Shown here: one piece after another, positions 44,233 through 53,667 of the stretch
Position numbering within the stretch: position 1 is the stretch's first letter
How the letters are laid out: the number at the start of each line of letters is the position of its first letter
Assembly: GCF_014174515.1 (NCBI RefSeq)
Contig: NZ_JACJUG010000017.1
Coordinates: 48,782-112,781, forward strand
Direction of reading: 5' to 3'
Length of the DNA: 64,000 nt
Source: Mitsuaria sp. WAJ17
Lineage (GTDB): Bacteria; Pseudomonadota; Gammaproteobacteria; Burkholderiales; Burkholderiaceae_C
Made by a program: the position numbers and the translations under genes
Notes under the pieces: model-generated
Databases searched by the model: none
What the model was told of the DNA's origin: nothing
Seen by the model: the letters and a program-made list of their open reading frames with translations, nothing else

Positions 44233-44595
44233 ATGCACTCAATTCTTGCTGTGGACGATTCGGCCTCGATGCGCCAGATGGTCTCCTTCACGCTGAAGAA
44301 CGCAGGATTCAACGTGGTGGAGGCGGTGGACGGGCAGGACGCCTGGGAGAAGTCCAGTACGCGCGATTTCGATCTGGTGCTCACCGATCAGAACATGCCT
44401 CGCATGGACGGCATCAGCCTGACCAAGAAGCTGCGCGACAACCCCAAGTTCAAGACCACGCCCATCCTGATCCTGACCACCGAGTCCAGCGACCAGATGA
44501 AGCAGGCCGGCCGCGCCGCGGGCGCCACCGGCTGGCTGGTCAAGCCGTTTGATCCGGCGAAGTTGATCGAAGTGATCGGCAAGGTGATCCGCTAA
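44233..44595 (+). CDS. cheY: Chemotaxis response regulator CheY (copy 2, with cheA)
   Basis: 120 aa single receiver: Asp8/Asp9, phospho-acceptor Asp52 (LTDQNMPRMDG), Thr82/83, and Lys104 in GWLVKPF. The switch aromatic is Trp101 instead of Tyr. Ribosome site GGAGAG. Lying directly before cheA, it may be the main output or a phosphate sink; the copy beside cheZ is the other candidate for motor control. Confidence 0.95.
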   Translation: MHSILAVDDSASMRQMVSFTLKNAGFNVVEAVDGQDAWEKSSTRDFDLVLTDQNMPRMDGISLTKKLRDNPKFKTTPILILTTESSDQMKQAGRAAGATGWLVKPFDPAKLIEVIGKVIR

Positions 44596-44621
44596 GGCCC
44601 GAGCAACGCCAGGAGTAAAGC

Positions 44622-46757
44622 ATGGGAGAAATGACCTCCGAAGGCGCCAGCCTCAGTGCGGGCATCGACCTGAGCCAGTTCTATCAAGTCTTCTTTGAAG
44701 AGGCGAGTGAGAACCTCGACAACATGGAACAGCTGCTGCTGAACCTGAACATCGAGACGGCCGACGACGAGGAACTGAACGCCATTTTCCGCTGCGCCCA
44801 CTCCATCAAGGGTGGCGCTGCGACGTTTGGCTTCAGCGATGTGGCAGAGCTGACGCATCAGATGGAGACGCTGCTGGACAAGCTGCGCCGCCACGAATTG
44901 CAGCCCACCTCTCAGATGGTGGACGTACTGCTGCAGTCCGGCGACGCCCTGCGCGAGCAGCTGGGCCGCCACCAGGGCTCCGGCGCCGCGCCCGTGGATA
45001 CCAGCGAGCTGCTGCTGAGCATCAAGACCCTGGTCGATGGCGGCACTCTGGACGGCACCCAGGCCCCCAAGGCTGCGCCGGCAGCAACTGCCTCCGCGCC
45101 GGCGGCCGCAGCGCCCGCGCCGGCCAAGCCGGCGGGCCCGGTGGCGCGCCAGCTGGAGTTGAGGGTCGGCCCGCTGAACAACCCCGCACAGGCCGACAAC
45201 CTGGTCGAGCTCTTCAAGGAGATCACCGATCTCGGCACCATCGAACCCCTGGACGGCGGCATTGCTGCCGATGGCATCCGTCGCTTCAAGGTGCTGACCA
45301 CCAGCACCGACAACGACCTGCTGGACCTCTTCACCTTCCACGTGGCCCGTGAGCAGGTGCAGCTTTCGCCCCTTGGCGAAGGCTACGGTTTCCACGAGGG
45401 TGCGCCCGGCGCGCCGCTGGAAACCAAGAAGGAGGAAGACCCGGGCTACGGCTTCTTCGACGATGCGCCCGGCATGCCGGCCGCAGCGAGCACGGGCACC
45501 GAGGTCAAGGCGGTGGCCGAGGCCCCCAAGCCCGTGGCGACGGCAGCCCGCCCGGCGGCCAAGGTCGAGCCGCGAGCCGGTGGCGGCGGCATGGACCAGT
45601 CCACGCTTCGCGTCTCGGTCGAGAAGGTCGATCAGCTGATCAACCTGGTCGGCGAACTGGTCATCACCCAGGCCATGCTGGCGCAGAACTCGCGCAATGT
45701 GGACCCGGGCCTCTACCAGCAGCTGTCCTCGGGGCTGGCGGACCTGGAGCGCAACACCCGCGATCTGCAAGAGTCGGTGATGTCCATCCGCATGATTCCC
45801 ATGTCGGTGGTCTTCAACCGCTTTCCCCGCATGCTGCGCGACCTGGCTGCCAAGCTGGGCAAGCGCGTCGAGCTGGTCACTCAGGGCGAGGCCACCGAAC
45901 TGGACAAGGGCCTGGTGGAAAAGATCACCGATCCCCTCACCCACCTGGTCCGCAACAGCTGCGACCATGGCATCGAACTGCCGGCGGAGCGCCTGGCCAA
46001 GGGCAAGCCCGAGCACGGCACCATCACCCTGGTGGCCTCTCACCAGGGCGGCTCCATCGTGATCGAGGTCCGCGACGACGGCCGTGGGCTGAACCGCGAG
46101 AAGCTGATCAAGAAGGCCCGGGAGAAAGGCATCGATGCGCCCGATTCCCTCACCGACCAGGAAGTCTGGGGCCTGATCTTCGCGCCGGGCTTCTCCACGG
46201 CCGAGCAGGTGACAGACGTCTCCGGCCGCGGCGTGGGCATGGACGTGGTCAAGAAGAACATCACCCAGTTGGGCGGCACAGTGGAGATCGACTCCGCCGA
46301 AGGCTATGGCATGAAGGTCTCGGTGCGCCTGCCCCTGACCCTGGCCATCATGGACGGCATGAGCGTGGGCGTGGGCGAAGAGGTCTACATCCTGCCCCTG
46401 TCCTCCGTGGTCGAGTCCTTCCAGGTCCAGGCCGACACCATCAAGACGGTGGGCGGCTCCGGCCGGGTCGTGGAGGTGCGTGACGAATTCATGCCCGTGG
46501 TTGAGCTGGAGCAAGTCTTCAACGTGCCGCGCTTCGACTTCGAGCACGTCAGCTCCATCATGGTCGTCGTCGAGGCGGAGGGCGGCCGCGTCGCCCTGCT
46601 GGTCGATGAGCTGCTTGGCCAACAGCAGGTGGTGGTGAAGAACCTCGAAGCCAACTATCGCAAGGTCACCGATGTCTCCGGCGCCACCATCATGGGCGAC
46701 GGGCGGGTGGCCCTGATCCTGGACGTGGGCAGCCTCGTCCGTCGTTCGCGTCATTGA
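44622..46757 (+). CDS. cheA: Chemotaxis histidine kinase CheA
   Basis: 711 aa, ribosome site AGGAG. P1 phosphotransfer domain with His60 (CAHSIKGGAATFGF); an Ala/Pro linker; a CheY-docking-like domain (RQLELRVGPLNNPAQADNL) followed by two GYGF-containing motifs (GYGFHEG, GYGFFDD); P3 dimerisation helices; P4 kinase (LVRNSCDHGIELPAERLAKG; VRDDGRGLN; DVSGRGVGMDVVKKN); P5 CheW-like domain. It phosphorylates CheY in response to the receptors encoded downstream. Confidence 0.98.
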   Translation: MGEMTSEGASLSAGIDLSQFYQVFFEEASENLDNMEQLLLNLNIETADDEELNAIFRCAHSIKGGAATFGFSDVAELTHQMETLLDKLRRHELQPTSQMVDVLLQSGDALREQLGRHQGSGAAPVDTSELLLSIKTLVDGGTLDGTQAPKAAPAATASAPAAAAPAPAKPAGPVARQLELRVGPLNNPAQADNLVELFKEITDLGTIEPLDGGIAADGIRRFKVLTTSTDNDLLDLFTFHVAREQVQLSPLGEGYGFHEGAPGAPLETKKEEDPGYGFFDDAPGMPAAASTGTEVKAVAEAPKPVATAARPAAKVEPRAGGGGMDQSTLRVSVEKVDQLINLVGELVITQAMLAQNSRNVDPGLYQQLSSGLADLERNTRDLQESVMSIRMIPMSVVFNRFPRMLRDLAAKLGKRVELVTQGEATELDKGLVEKITDPLTHLVRNSCDHGIELPAERLAKGKPEHGTITLVASHQGGSIVIEVRDDGRGLNREKLIKKAREKGIDAPDSLTDQEVWGLIFAPGFSTAEQVTDVSGRGVGMDVVKKNITQLGGTVEIDSAEGYGMKVSVRLPLTLAIMDGMSVGVGEEVYILPLSSVVESFQVQADTIKTVGGSGRVVEVRDEFMPVVELEQVFNVPRFDFEHVSSIMVVVEAEGGRVALLVDELLGQQQVVVKNLEANYRKVTDVSGATIMGDGRVALILDVGSLVRRSRH

Positions 46758-46765
46758 TTTTGAAT

Positions 46766-46784
46766 GGGCCCCCACGCGGGGCCC
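46766..46784 (+). repeat. GC hairpin between cheA and the first chemoreceptor
   Basis: GGGCCCC / GGGGCCC around CACGC, eight bases after the cheA stop and before the GGGAG ribosome site of the next gene. No T-run; it may tune read-through or mRNA stability. Confidence 0.55.
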
Positions 46785-46799
46785 CTGGGAGCATTTCTA

Positions 46800-48590
46800 A
46801 TGAGCATGAGCTCGCTGCTGCGGCAGTTCAGCATCCGCCTGCGCATGATCGGCGCCATCGTGATGGTGCTGACCCTACTGCTGACCCTGGGCAGCGTGGG
46901 TCTGTATGGCATGAATTCCATGCGCAAGCAGTCCGACGACATCCTCCAGCGATCGGTCAACGATTCCACTGAGCTGACCAGTTTGGTCCATGCCCTGGGC
47001 GACATGCGTCGCCTCGAGAAGGACATGATCGTCAACTACGAGAAGCCGGACAACGTGAAGGCCCTGCGCCAGCGCTGGGAGCAGGCCCGCGACGAAGTGC
47101 TCAAGTTTGGCAAGGCGCTGCAGCGCGGCGCCGACACCGGGCCGCTGAGCCGCTTGCCCGCCGTGCTCGCAGACTACGACGCCAAGGCCAAGCCCGTGCT
47201 TCAGCAGCTGGAGGCCGGTGCCTATGACAACGCCGCCGTGGCCGACCGCATGCTGACCGGCGCCAAGGACCTGGCCACCGAGGCCGACAAGCTGGTGATG
47301 GACTACCAGGCCATCCTGCTCAGGGACTCGCACCAACTGCAGGAGACGGCCGCCAAGACCCAAGGCAATGTGCTGACGGTCTTCGTGATCGTGCTGATCG
47401 CCAGCGCCGTGGTGGTGGTGCCGCTGACCCTGCTGAACATGTACAGCATCTGCAAGCCCCTGGCCGAGGCCGAGGAGCTGGCCAGCGCCATCGCCAAGGG
47501 CGACCTGACCAACGACGACCGCCCCATCGAAGGCAAGGACGAGGCCTCCCACCTGCTGCACTCCCTGCAGCTGATGCAGAAGGCCCTGCAGGACTTGGTG
47601 GGTCAGCTGAGGACCTCGGCTGACCACATCCGCACCGCCTCGGTGGAGATCGCCAGCGGCAACCAGGATCTCTCCGGCCGCACCGAACAGACCGCCAGCA
47701 ACCTGCAGCAGGCCGCCTCCTCCATGGTGCAGCTGACCGGCACGGTCAAGCAGACCGCGGACTCCGCCCGCACGGCCAACCAGTTGGCCAGCTCTGCATC
47801 CTCGGCCGCGGCCAAGGGCGGCGAGGTGGTGAGCCAGGTCGTCGCCACCATGGACGAGATCAACGTCAGCTCCAAGCGCATCGGCGACATCATCGGTGTC
47901 ATCGATGGCATCGCCTTCCAGACCAACATCCTGGCGCTGAACGCGGCGGTCGAGGCCGCCCGGGCCGGCGAGCAAGGCCGAGGCTTCGCGGTGGTCGCCG
48001 GCGAGGTCCGCTCGCTCGCCCAGCGCAGCGCCGGCGCCGCCCGCGAGATCAAGACCCTGATCGGCGCCAGCGTCGAACGGGTGGAGACCGGCTCCAAGCT
48101 GGTCCAGGAAGCCGGCGAATCGATGACGGACATCGTCTCCAGCGTGCAACGCGTGACAGACATCATCGGCGAGATCACCGCCGCCGCCAGCGAGCAGAGC
48201 GACGGCATCGGCCAAGTGAACCAGTCCGTGGTAGAGCTGGACCAGATGACGCAGCAGAATGCGGCCCTGGTCGAGGAATCCGCCGCAGCCGCAGAAAGCC
48301 TTCGGGACCAGGCCGAGCAGTTGGCCCAGGCCGTGGGGCGCTTCAAGGTTACCGGTGGCGTCGATCTGTCCGCCTCGATCAGCAAGCCCCGTCGCAACAC
48401 GAGTCCCACGGCCAGCGGCATCGCCGCCAAGCCGCGCACGAACGGCACGACCGCCCTGGCCAGCAGCGGCCCGGTCAAGCCCGCCGCAGCCGCCATGGCC
48501 CGCCCCGTCGGTGCAGCCCCTGCTGCGGCCAGGCCCGCAGCCGGCAAGCCCGTCGCCTCGCCCAGCGAAGGCGACTGGGAAACCTTCTGA
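46800..48590 (+). CDS. Methyl-accepting chemotaxis protein with four-helix-bundle-like sensor
   Basis: 596 aa from [10 protein letters not shown]; the ATG 36 bases upstream falls in a hairpin and is not used. One membrane helix ([20 protein letters not shown]), an all-helical periplasmic domain (about residues 40-185), a second helix ([21 protein letters not shown]), HAMP, and a signalling hairpin with [20 protein letters not shown]. It ends in GDWETF, a CheR/CheB tethering pentapeptide. The ligand is unknown. Confidence 0.95.
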   Translation: MSMSSLLRQFSIRLRMIGAIVMVLTLLLTLGSVGLYGMNSMRKQSDDILQRSVNDSTELTSLVHALGDMRRLEKDMIVNYEKPDNVKALRQRWEQARDEVLKFGKALQRGADTGPLSRLPAVLADYDAKAKPVLQQLEAGAYDNAAVADRMLTGAKDLATEADKLVMDYQAILLRDSHQLQETAAKTQGNVLTVFVIVLIASAVVVVPLTLLNMYSICKPLAEAEELASAIAKGDLTNDDRPIEGKDEASHLLHSLQLMQKALQDLVGQLRTSADHIRTASVEIASGNQDLSGRTEQTASNLQQAASSMVQLTGTVKQTADSARTANQLASSASSAAAKGGEVVSQVVATMDEINVSSKRIGDIIGVIDGIAFQTNILALNAAVEAARAGEQGRGFAVVAGEVRSLAQRSAGAAREIKTLIGASVERVETGSKLVQEAGESMTDIVSSVQRVTDIIGEITAAASEQSDGIGQVNQSVVELDQMTQQNAALVEESAAAAESLRDQAEQLAQAVGRFKVTGGVDLSASISKPRRNTSPTASGIAAKPRTNGTTALASSGPVKPAAAAMARPVGAAPAAARPAAGKPVASPSEGDWETF

Positions 48591-48637
48591 GCCCTTGAGA
48601 ACCCGTCAACACTCAATCAACCCCTGCTGAGGTCAAC

Positions 48638-49168
48638 ATGGAAATCGTCCAGCAATCGAATCAGGTCGTTCGCCATGAAGGCGGCGCCGTCGCAGTGAAG
48701 AACCATGGCCCGGCCAGCGGTGAGTACCTGACCTTCCGTCTGGGTGCTGAGGAATACGGCATCGACATCCTGAAGGTCCAGGAGATCCGCTCCTACGAGC
48801 CGCCCACCCGCATTGCCAATTCGCCGGACTTCATCAAAGGCGTGGTCAATCTGCGGGGCGTGATCGTGCCCATCGTTGACCTGCGCCTGAAACTGGGCTG
48901 CCCCACGGCCGAATACAACAGCTTCACCGTGGTCATCGTGCTGAACGTGAAGAGTCGCGTGGTCGGCGCCGTGGTGGACTCCGTGTCCGACGTGCTGGAG
49001 CTCTCGCGCGACGCCATCCGCCCAGCGCCCGAGCTCAATGCCAGTGCCGTCGATACCAGCTTCATCACAGGCATCGGCGCCGTCAGCGACCGCATGCTGA
49101 TCCTGATGGACATCGAAGGCCTCATGAGCAGTGCAGACATGGGCCTGATGGACAGCCTGACCAGCTGA
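48638..49168 (+). CDS. cheW: Chemotaxis coupling protein CheW
   Basis: 176 aa. A short unstructured N-terminus leads into the CheW SH3-like fold: [58 protein letters not shown] and [11 protein letters not shown]. It bridges receptors and CheA. It lies 47 bases after the first receptor gene. Confidence 0.98.
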   Translation: MEIVQQSNQVVRHEGGAVAVKNHGPASGEYLTFRLGAEEYGIDILKVQEIRSYEPPTRIANSPDFIKGVVNLRGVIVPIVDLRLKLGCPTAEYNSFTVVIVLNVKSRVVGAVVDSVSDVLELSRDAIRPAPELNASAVDTSFITGIGAVSDRMLILMDIEGLMSSADMGLMDSLTS

Positions 49169-49263
49169 AGCCGGGCCTGTCGGGCAGCGGGAGAACACCC
49201 ACCCCGCTGCCGGGATTCAGAGGTGGGAGGTGCACCTCGTTTTGAGAGTTGGGAGTTTCCGGA

Positions 49264-51384
49264 ATGTCTAGCTCATCCACCTCCATCGCGCGCCGCGTGT
49301 CCATGGTGGGCGTCACGGCCATCGCTGCCATCCTGCTGGGCACCAGCGCCATCCTCAGCGTGCTGCTGACGCGGGTCGCCAACGACCGCACGATCGCGTG
49401 GGTCGGCGACAAGACCCAGACCCTCATTGATGCCCTTGATGCCATGGATGAGGTCGCCAAGACCATGGTGAAGCAGTCCTATGGCGCCTTCCGCCAGGAG
49501 TTCGGCCCGGTGTTCCAACTGGACGAGGCCACGGGCGACTTGCGCGACTGGGGCCCCAAGCTGAACGGCAACACCACGCAGGTCGATAAGTTCGCCGGCA
49601 CCACCGGCGGCGCCGCCAGCGTATTTGCGGCCAAGGACGGCGACTTCGTCCGCATCACCAGCTCGCTCAAGACGGCCAGTGGCGAACGTTCCATCGGCCA
49701 GATGCTGGGCAAGGACCATCCTGCTTTCGCCTCCATGATGCAGGGCCAGCCCTTCGCCGGCCGCTCCGTGCTCAATGGCAAAGCCTTCATGGCCTACTAC
49801 GACCCGATCAAGAACGAGGCCGGCAAGGTCATCGGCATCCTGGCCATTGCACTGGACATGGAAGGCTTCCAGAAGGCCATGGAGAAGATGGCCAAGGACT
49901 CCCACTTCTTCGAGACCGGCGGCACCTATGTGGTGGCCGTGGGCAAGGACGGCAAGGGGGGGCGCTTCCTGGCCCACCCAACGGCCAAGGGCAAGCCCGT
50001 GAGCGAGCTGTCGCCCGACATCGAGCCTTTCCTCGTCGAACTGGGCCAGACCAGCGACGGCTACATGTCCCGCACGCCCAATGTGCTGGGCGCCAGCGGC
50101 AGCTCCTACGTCGCGGTGCTCCGCAAGAATGACGCCGCCGGCTACTGGGTCGTGTCCCAGGTGTCCAGCAGCGAAGCGCTGGCCAGCCATTGGCGCACCA
50201 TGGTGCCCTTCTGGATCATGCTGGGCGGCGCCACGGCAGCGCTCGGTTACGGCCTGTTCTGGATGATGCGCAACTGGGTCGCCCGGCCCCTCAGGGACCT
50301 GCGCGACGCCGTGCAGGCCATCGCCAGCGGCGACCTGACCAAGAGCGTTGACAACGCCCGCAATGACGAGATCGGCGACCTGATCCGCGACACCGAGTCC
50401 ATGCGCCAGCGCCTGGCCGACACCATCGGCACGGTGCGCCATTCGGTGGACTCCATCGGCACGGCCAGTACCGAAATCGCCACGGGCAACCAGGACCTGA
50501 GCCACCGCACCGAGCAGACCGCGTCCAATCTACAAATCGCAGCCTCGTCGATGGAGGAGCTCACCTCCACCGTTCGCCAGACCGCCGACTCGGCCCGCAC
50601 CGCCAACCAGTTGGTGGCGTCCGCCAACAGCGCAGCGGCCCGTGGCGGCCAGGTGGTGGGCCAGGTCGTGACGACCATGGACGAGATCAACAACAGCTCG
50701 CGCAAGATCAACGACATCATCGGCGTGATCGATGGCATTGCCTTCCAGACCAACATCCTGGCGCTGAATGCGGCCGTGGAAGCGGCTCGCGCGGGCGAGC
50801 AGGGCCGCGGCTTCGCCGTGGTGGCCGGAGAAGTGCGCAGTCTTGCACAGCGCAGCGCCGAGGCCGCCAAGGAGATCAAGGCCCTGATCGGCGCCTCGGT
50901 GGACCGGGTCGAGGCGGGCTCCCGCCTGGTGCAGGATGCCGGCCACTCCATGGAAGACATCGTCAACAGCGTCCAGCGGGTCTCGGACATCATTGCCGAG
51001 ATCAGCGCCGCAGCCACCGAGCAAAGCGATGGCATTGGCCAGGTCAACCAGTCCGTGGTCCAGCTGGACCAGATGACGCAGCAGAACGCGGCCCTGGTCG
51101 AGGAGTCCGCTGCAGCCGCAGAGAGCCTCAAGGAACAGGCCCAGCGCCTGGTGGAGGCCGTGAGCGTGTTCCGGGTCAACGCCCACCACACGTCGGCGCC
51201 CAGCCCGGCGCCCCGGGCCGCTCAGCGCTCGCCGGCGGCACCGGCACCGATCAAGTCCACCCCGGTGAAGGCGGCCGCCAGCACCCCTCGCAAGCCCACC
51301 ACTGCCAGCGCCGCTGACAGCCCCGCCCCCCGCCCCGCTCCCGCAGCCAAACCTGCGCACGACGGCGACTGGGAGACGTTCTGA
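49264..51384 (+). CDS. Methyl-accepting chemotaxis protein with Cache-type sensor
   Basis: 706 aa from [14 protein letters not shown] behind GGGAG. Membrane helix, then a large periplasmic Cache_3/Cache_2-like domain ([58 protein letters not shown]), a second helix near residue 320, HAMP, and the signalling hairpin. It ends in GDWETF. Such domains often bind small organic acids, but the ligand cannot be told here. Confidence 0.95.
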   Translation: MSSSSTSIARRVSMVGVTAIAAILLGTSAILSVLLTRVANDRTIAWVGDKTQTLIDALDAMDEVAKTMVKQSYGAFRQEFGPVFQLDEATGDLRDWGPKLNGNTTQVDKFAGTTGGAASVFAAKDGDFVRITSSLKTASGERSIGQMLGKDHPAFASMMQGQPFAGRSVLNGKAFMAYYDPIKNEAGKVIGILAIALDMEGFQKAMEKMAKDSHFFETGGTYVVAVGKDGKGGRFLAHPTAKGKPVSELSPDIEPFLVELGQTSDGYMSRTPNVLGASGSSYVAVLRKNDAAGYWVVSQVSSSEALASHWRTMVPFWIMLGGATAALGYGLFWMMRNWVARPLRDLRDAVQAIASGDLTKSVDNARNDEIGDLIRDTESMRQRLADTIGTVRHSVDSIGTASTEIATGNQDLSHRTEQTASNLQIAASSMEELTSTVRQTADSARTANQLVASANSAAARGGQVVGQVVTTMDEINNSSRKINDIIGVIDGIAFQTNILALNAAVEAARAGEQGRGFAVVAGEVRSLAQRSAEAAKEIKALIGASVDRVEAGSRLVQDAGHSMEDIVNSVQRVSDIIAEISAAATEQSDGIGQVNQSVVQLDQMTQQNAALVEESAAAAESLKEQAQRLVEAVSVFRVNAHHTSAPSPAPRAAQRSPAAPAPIKSTPVKAAASTPRKPTTASAADSPAPRPAPAAKPAHDGDWETF

Positions 51385-51558
51385 ACCGCGCCGGCCACAT
51401 GGACCGGCGCTAGCAGCCTGGACCCCCCTGGTCCCGCCTGTTGACTCAAGCGGCAGGCCCCAAAGAAGGGCCGCCACGATCCGATCCCCTGTGGGAACGG
51501 ATGACCAAGACGACGGAGCGGCCACCGCTTCGCGACGCAGAGCCAAGAAGGAGCGACG

Positions 51559-53562
51559 ATGTTTGACTCAATCAAGACCCGGCTCATTGCCCTGGGTATT
51601 GCGGTGGTGGTGCTGTCCCTGACAGCCGCCACCGTTGCCAACTACATGACCGTCAAGTCGCACACCAATGCGCAGCAGCTCGCCGGTCTCGACCAGCTTG
51701 CGGCGGCCCGTGCCTCGGTGATCGCCCAATGGGTCCGCAGCCAGCGCGACATCGTAACGGCCATGCAGCCCGTCGCTGATCAGGCCGAGCCCGTGCCCTT
51801 CCTGGTGCAGGCCGCCAAATCCGGGCGCCTGGATGCAGCCTATGTGGGATTTGCCGACAAGCGCATCTCGTTCAACTCGCCCCAGAACCTGCCCGCGGGC
51901 TATGACCCGACCGGGCGCCCCTGGTATACGCAGGCCGCGGCTGCCAGCGGCCCGATTCTTACCGAACCCTATATGGACGCGGCCCGACAGCAGTTGGTGG
52001 TGACCTTCGCCAGCGCCGTCAAGGATGGCAGCGGCACCAAGGCCGTCGTGGCCTCGGACGTGTTCCTGGAAGATGTGGTGTCCACGGTGAAGGCCATCAA
52101 GCCCACGCCCAATGGCTTCGCCTTCCTGGTCGACAAGGACGGCAAGATCATCGCCCACCCCGACGGCAAGCTCTCGCTGAAGCCGTCCAGCACGCTGTCC
52201 CCCGCCCTGGATGGCAATGCGCTGAAGGCCGCGCAGGCAGCCGGTGGAGCCTGGGTGGAAGCCAGTGTCGGCGAGGGCACCTACCTGCTGCGTGGTGTGC
52301 CCATTGCAGAGACCAACTGGTCCCTGATCCTGGCAGCGGACAAGTCCGAAGCCCTGGCCTCCCTGAGTTCGCTGCTGCGGGCGGCCGCTGTGATCCTGAT
52401 CATCATGGTGGCCCTGTCCGGCGCCGTCATCGCCGCGACCATCACCCGCGCCATGGGCGGCCTGGACCGCGTGCGTGCCGCGCTGGACGAGATCAGCGCC
52501 GGCGGCGGCGACCTCACCCAGCGCCTGCCCGAGCATGGCAATGACGAGATCGCCCGAATCGCGTCCTCATTCAACCTGTTCGCGAAAAAAATCCAGGACA
52601 TCCTCATCGACGTCCGCTCGGCCAGCAACTCCATCTCCACGGCCTCCAGTGAGATTGCCGTCGGTGCCCAGGACCTCTCCCAGCGCACCGAGCAGACGGC
52701 CTCCAACCTGCAGCAGGCGGCCTCATCCATGGAGCAGCTGACCGGCACTGTGCGCCAGACGGCGGACGCCGCCACCACGGCCAACCAGTTGGCCTCCTCC
52801 GCCAGCGATGCGGCGGCCAAGGGCGGCGACGTGGTGTCCCAGGTGGTCTCCACGATGGAGGAGATCAACACCAGCTCCAAGAAGATCAACGACATCATCG
52901 GCGTGATCGATGGCATCGCCTTCCAGACCAACATCCTGGCGCTGAATGCGGCCGTGGAAGCGGCTCGCGCGGGTGAGCAGGGCCGCGGCTTCGCCGTCGT
53001 GGCCTCGGAAGTGCGCAGCCTGGCCCAGCGCAGTGCCGAGGCGGCCAAGGAGATCAAGGCCCTGATCGGCGCCTCCGTGGACCGCGTGGAAGCCGGCTCG
53101 CGCCTGGTTCAGGCAGCCGGGTCCTCCATGACCGACATCGTCTCCAGCGTCCAGCGCGTGACCGACATCATCGGCGAGATCACCGCGGCAGCAGCCGAGC
53201 AGAGCCAGGGCATCGGCCAGGTCAATGGCGCGGTGGTCCAGCTCGACCAGATGACGCAGCAGAACGCCGCGCTGGTGGAGGAATCCGCCGCAGCGGCCGA
53301 GAGCCTCAAGGACCAGGCCCTGCGCCTGACCGAGGTGGTGTCCGTGTTCCGCCTGGGCGAGGAGGAACGCCAGCTCAAGGCCTACACCGCCAAGCCGCGC
53401 AAGAGCACGAGCCCGGCCCCCAGCGCCCCCAGCCCGGTCGCCGCTCGCCCGGCTCCGCGCCCCATGGCAACACCGGCCCCCACGCCCGTGGCCAGCCCCG
53501 CACCCAAGGCCGCCAGCCCCGCACCCAAGGCGGACGGCGACGACGATTGGCAGTCCTTCTGA
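51559..53562 (+). CDS. Methyl-accepting chemotaxis protein with dCache_1 sensor
   Basis: 667 aa, ribosome site AAGGAG. The double-Cache periplasmic domain has [39 protein letters not shown] and [11 protein letters not shown], the Arg-Trp-Tyr...Tyr...Asp arrangement associated with amino-acid-binding dCache domains, so an amino-acid ligand is plausible. HAMP and the signalling hairpin follow. The C-terminus is DDWQSF, a variant of the CheR tethering pentapeptide. Last gene of the chemotaxis cluster. Confidence 0.95.
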   Translation: MFDSIKTRLIALGIAVVVLSLTAATVANYMTVKSHTNAQQLAGLDQLAAARASVIAQWVRSQRDIVTAMQPVADQAEPVPFLVQAAKSGRLDAAYVGFADKRISFNSPQNLPAGYDPTGRPWYTQAAAASGPILTEPYMDAARQQLVVTFASAVKDGSGTKAVVASDVFLEDVVSTVKAIKPTPNGFAFLVDKDGKIIAHPDGKLSLKPSSTLSPALDGNALKAAQAAGGAWVEASVGEGTYLLRGVPIAETNWSLILAADKSEALASLSSLLRAAAVILIIMVALSGAVIAATITRAMGGLDRVRAALDEISAGGGDLTQRLPEHGNDEIARIASSFNLFAKKIQDILIDVRSASNSISTASSEIAVGAQDLSQRTEQTASNLQQAASSMEQLTGTVRQTADAATTANQLASSASDAAAKGGDVVSQVVSTMEEINTSSKKINDIIGVIDGIAFQTNILALNAAVEAARAGEQGRGFAVVASEVRSLAQRSAEAAKEIKALIGASVDRVEAGSRLVQAAGSSMTDIVSSVQRVTDIIGEITAAAAEQSQGIGQVNGAVVQLDQMTQQNAALVEESAAAAESLKDQALRLTEVVSVFRLGEEERQLKAYTAKPRKSTSPAPSAPSPVAARPAPRPMATPAPTPVASPAPKAASPAPKADGDDDWQSF

Positions 53563-53610
53563 TCTCCGCCTGAATCCTGCGCCAGTCTCCTGGCAAGGCT
53601 AATTGCAGAA

Positions 53611-53644
53611 AGCCCCCGTTGCCTCGCGGCGCGGGGGCTTTTTA
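53611..53644 (+). terminator. Rho-independent terminator of the chemotaxis operon
   Basis: AGCCCCCG (53611-53618) pairs with CGGGGGCT (53632-53639), followed by TTTTTA. It may also work in reverse for the convergent permease gene. Confidence 0.85.
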
Positions 53645-53667
53645 CTTCAGCGCCGCGGTTCGGCGCC

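Noticed and set aside
44592..46775. 727-codon reading frame antisense to cheA
   Set aside because: It mirrors cheA codon by codon, is rich in His/Gln/Ala/Gly/Asp as expected from GC-rich antisense frames, and has no ribosome site or recognisable domain.
46764..46799. Earlier ATG for the first chemoreceptor
   Set aside because: It would start inside a GC hairpin with no ribosome site, while the ATG at 46800 follows GGGAG.
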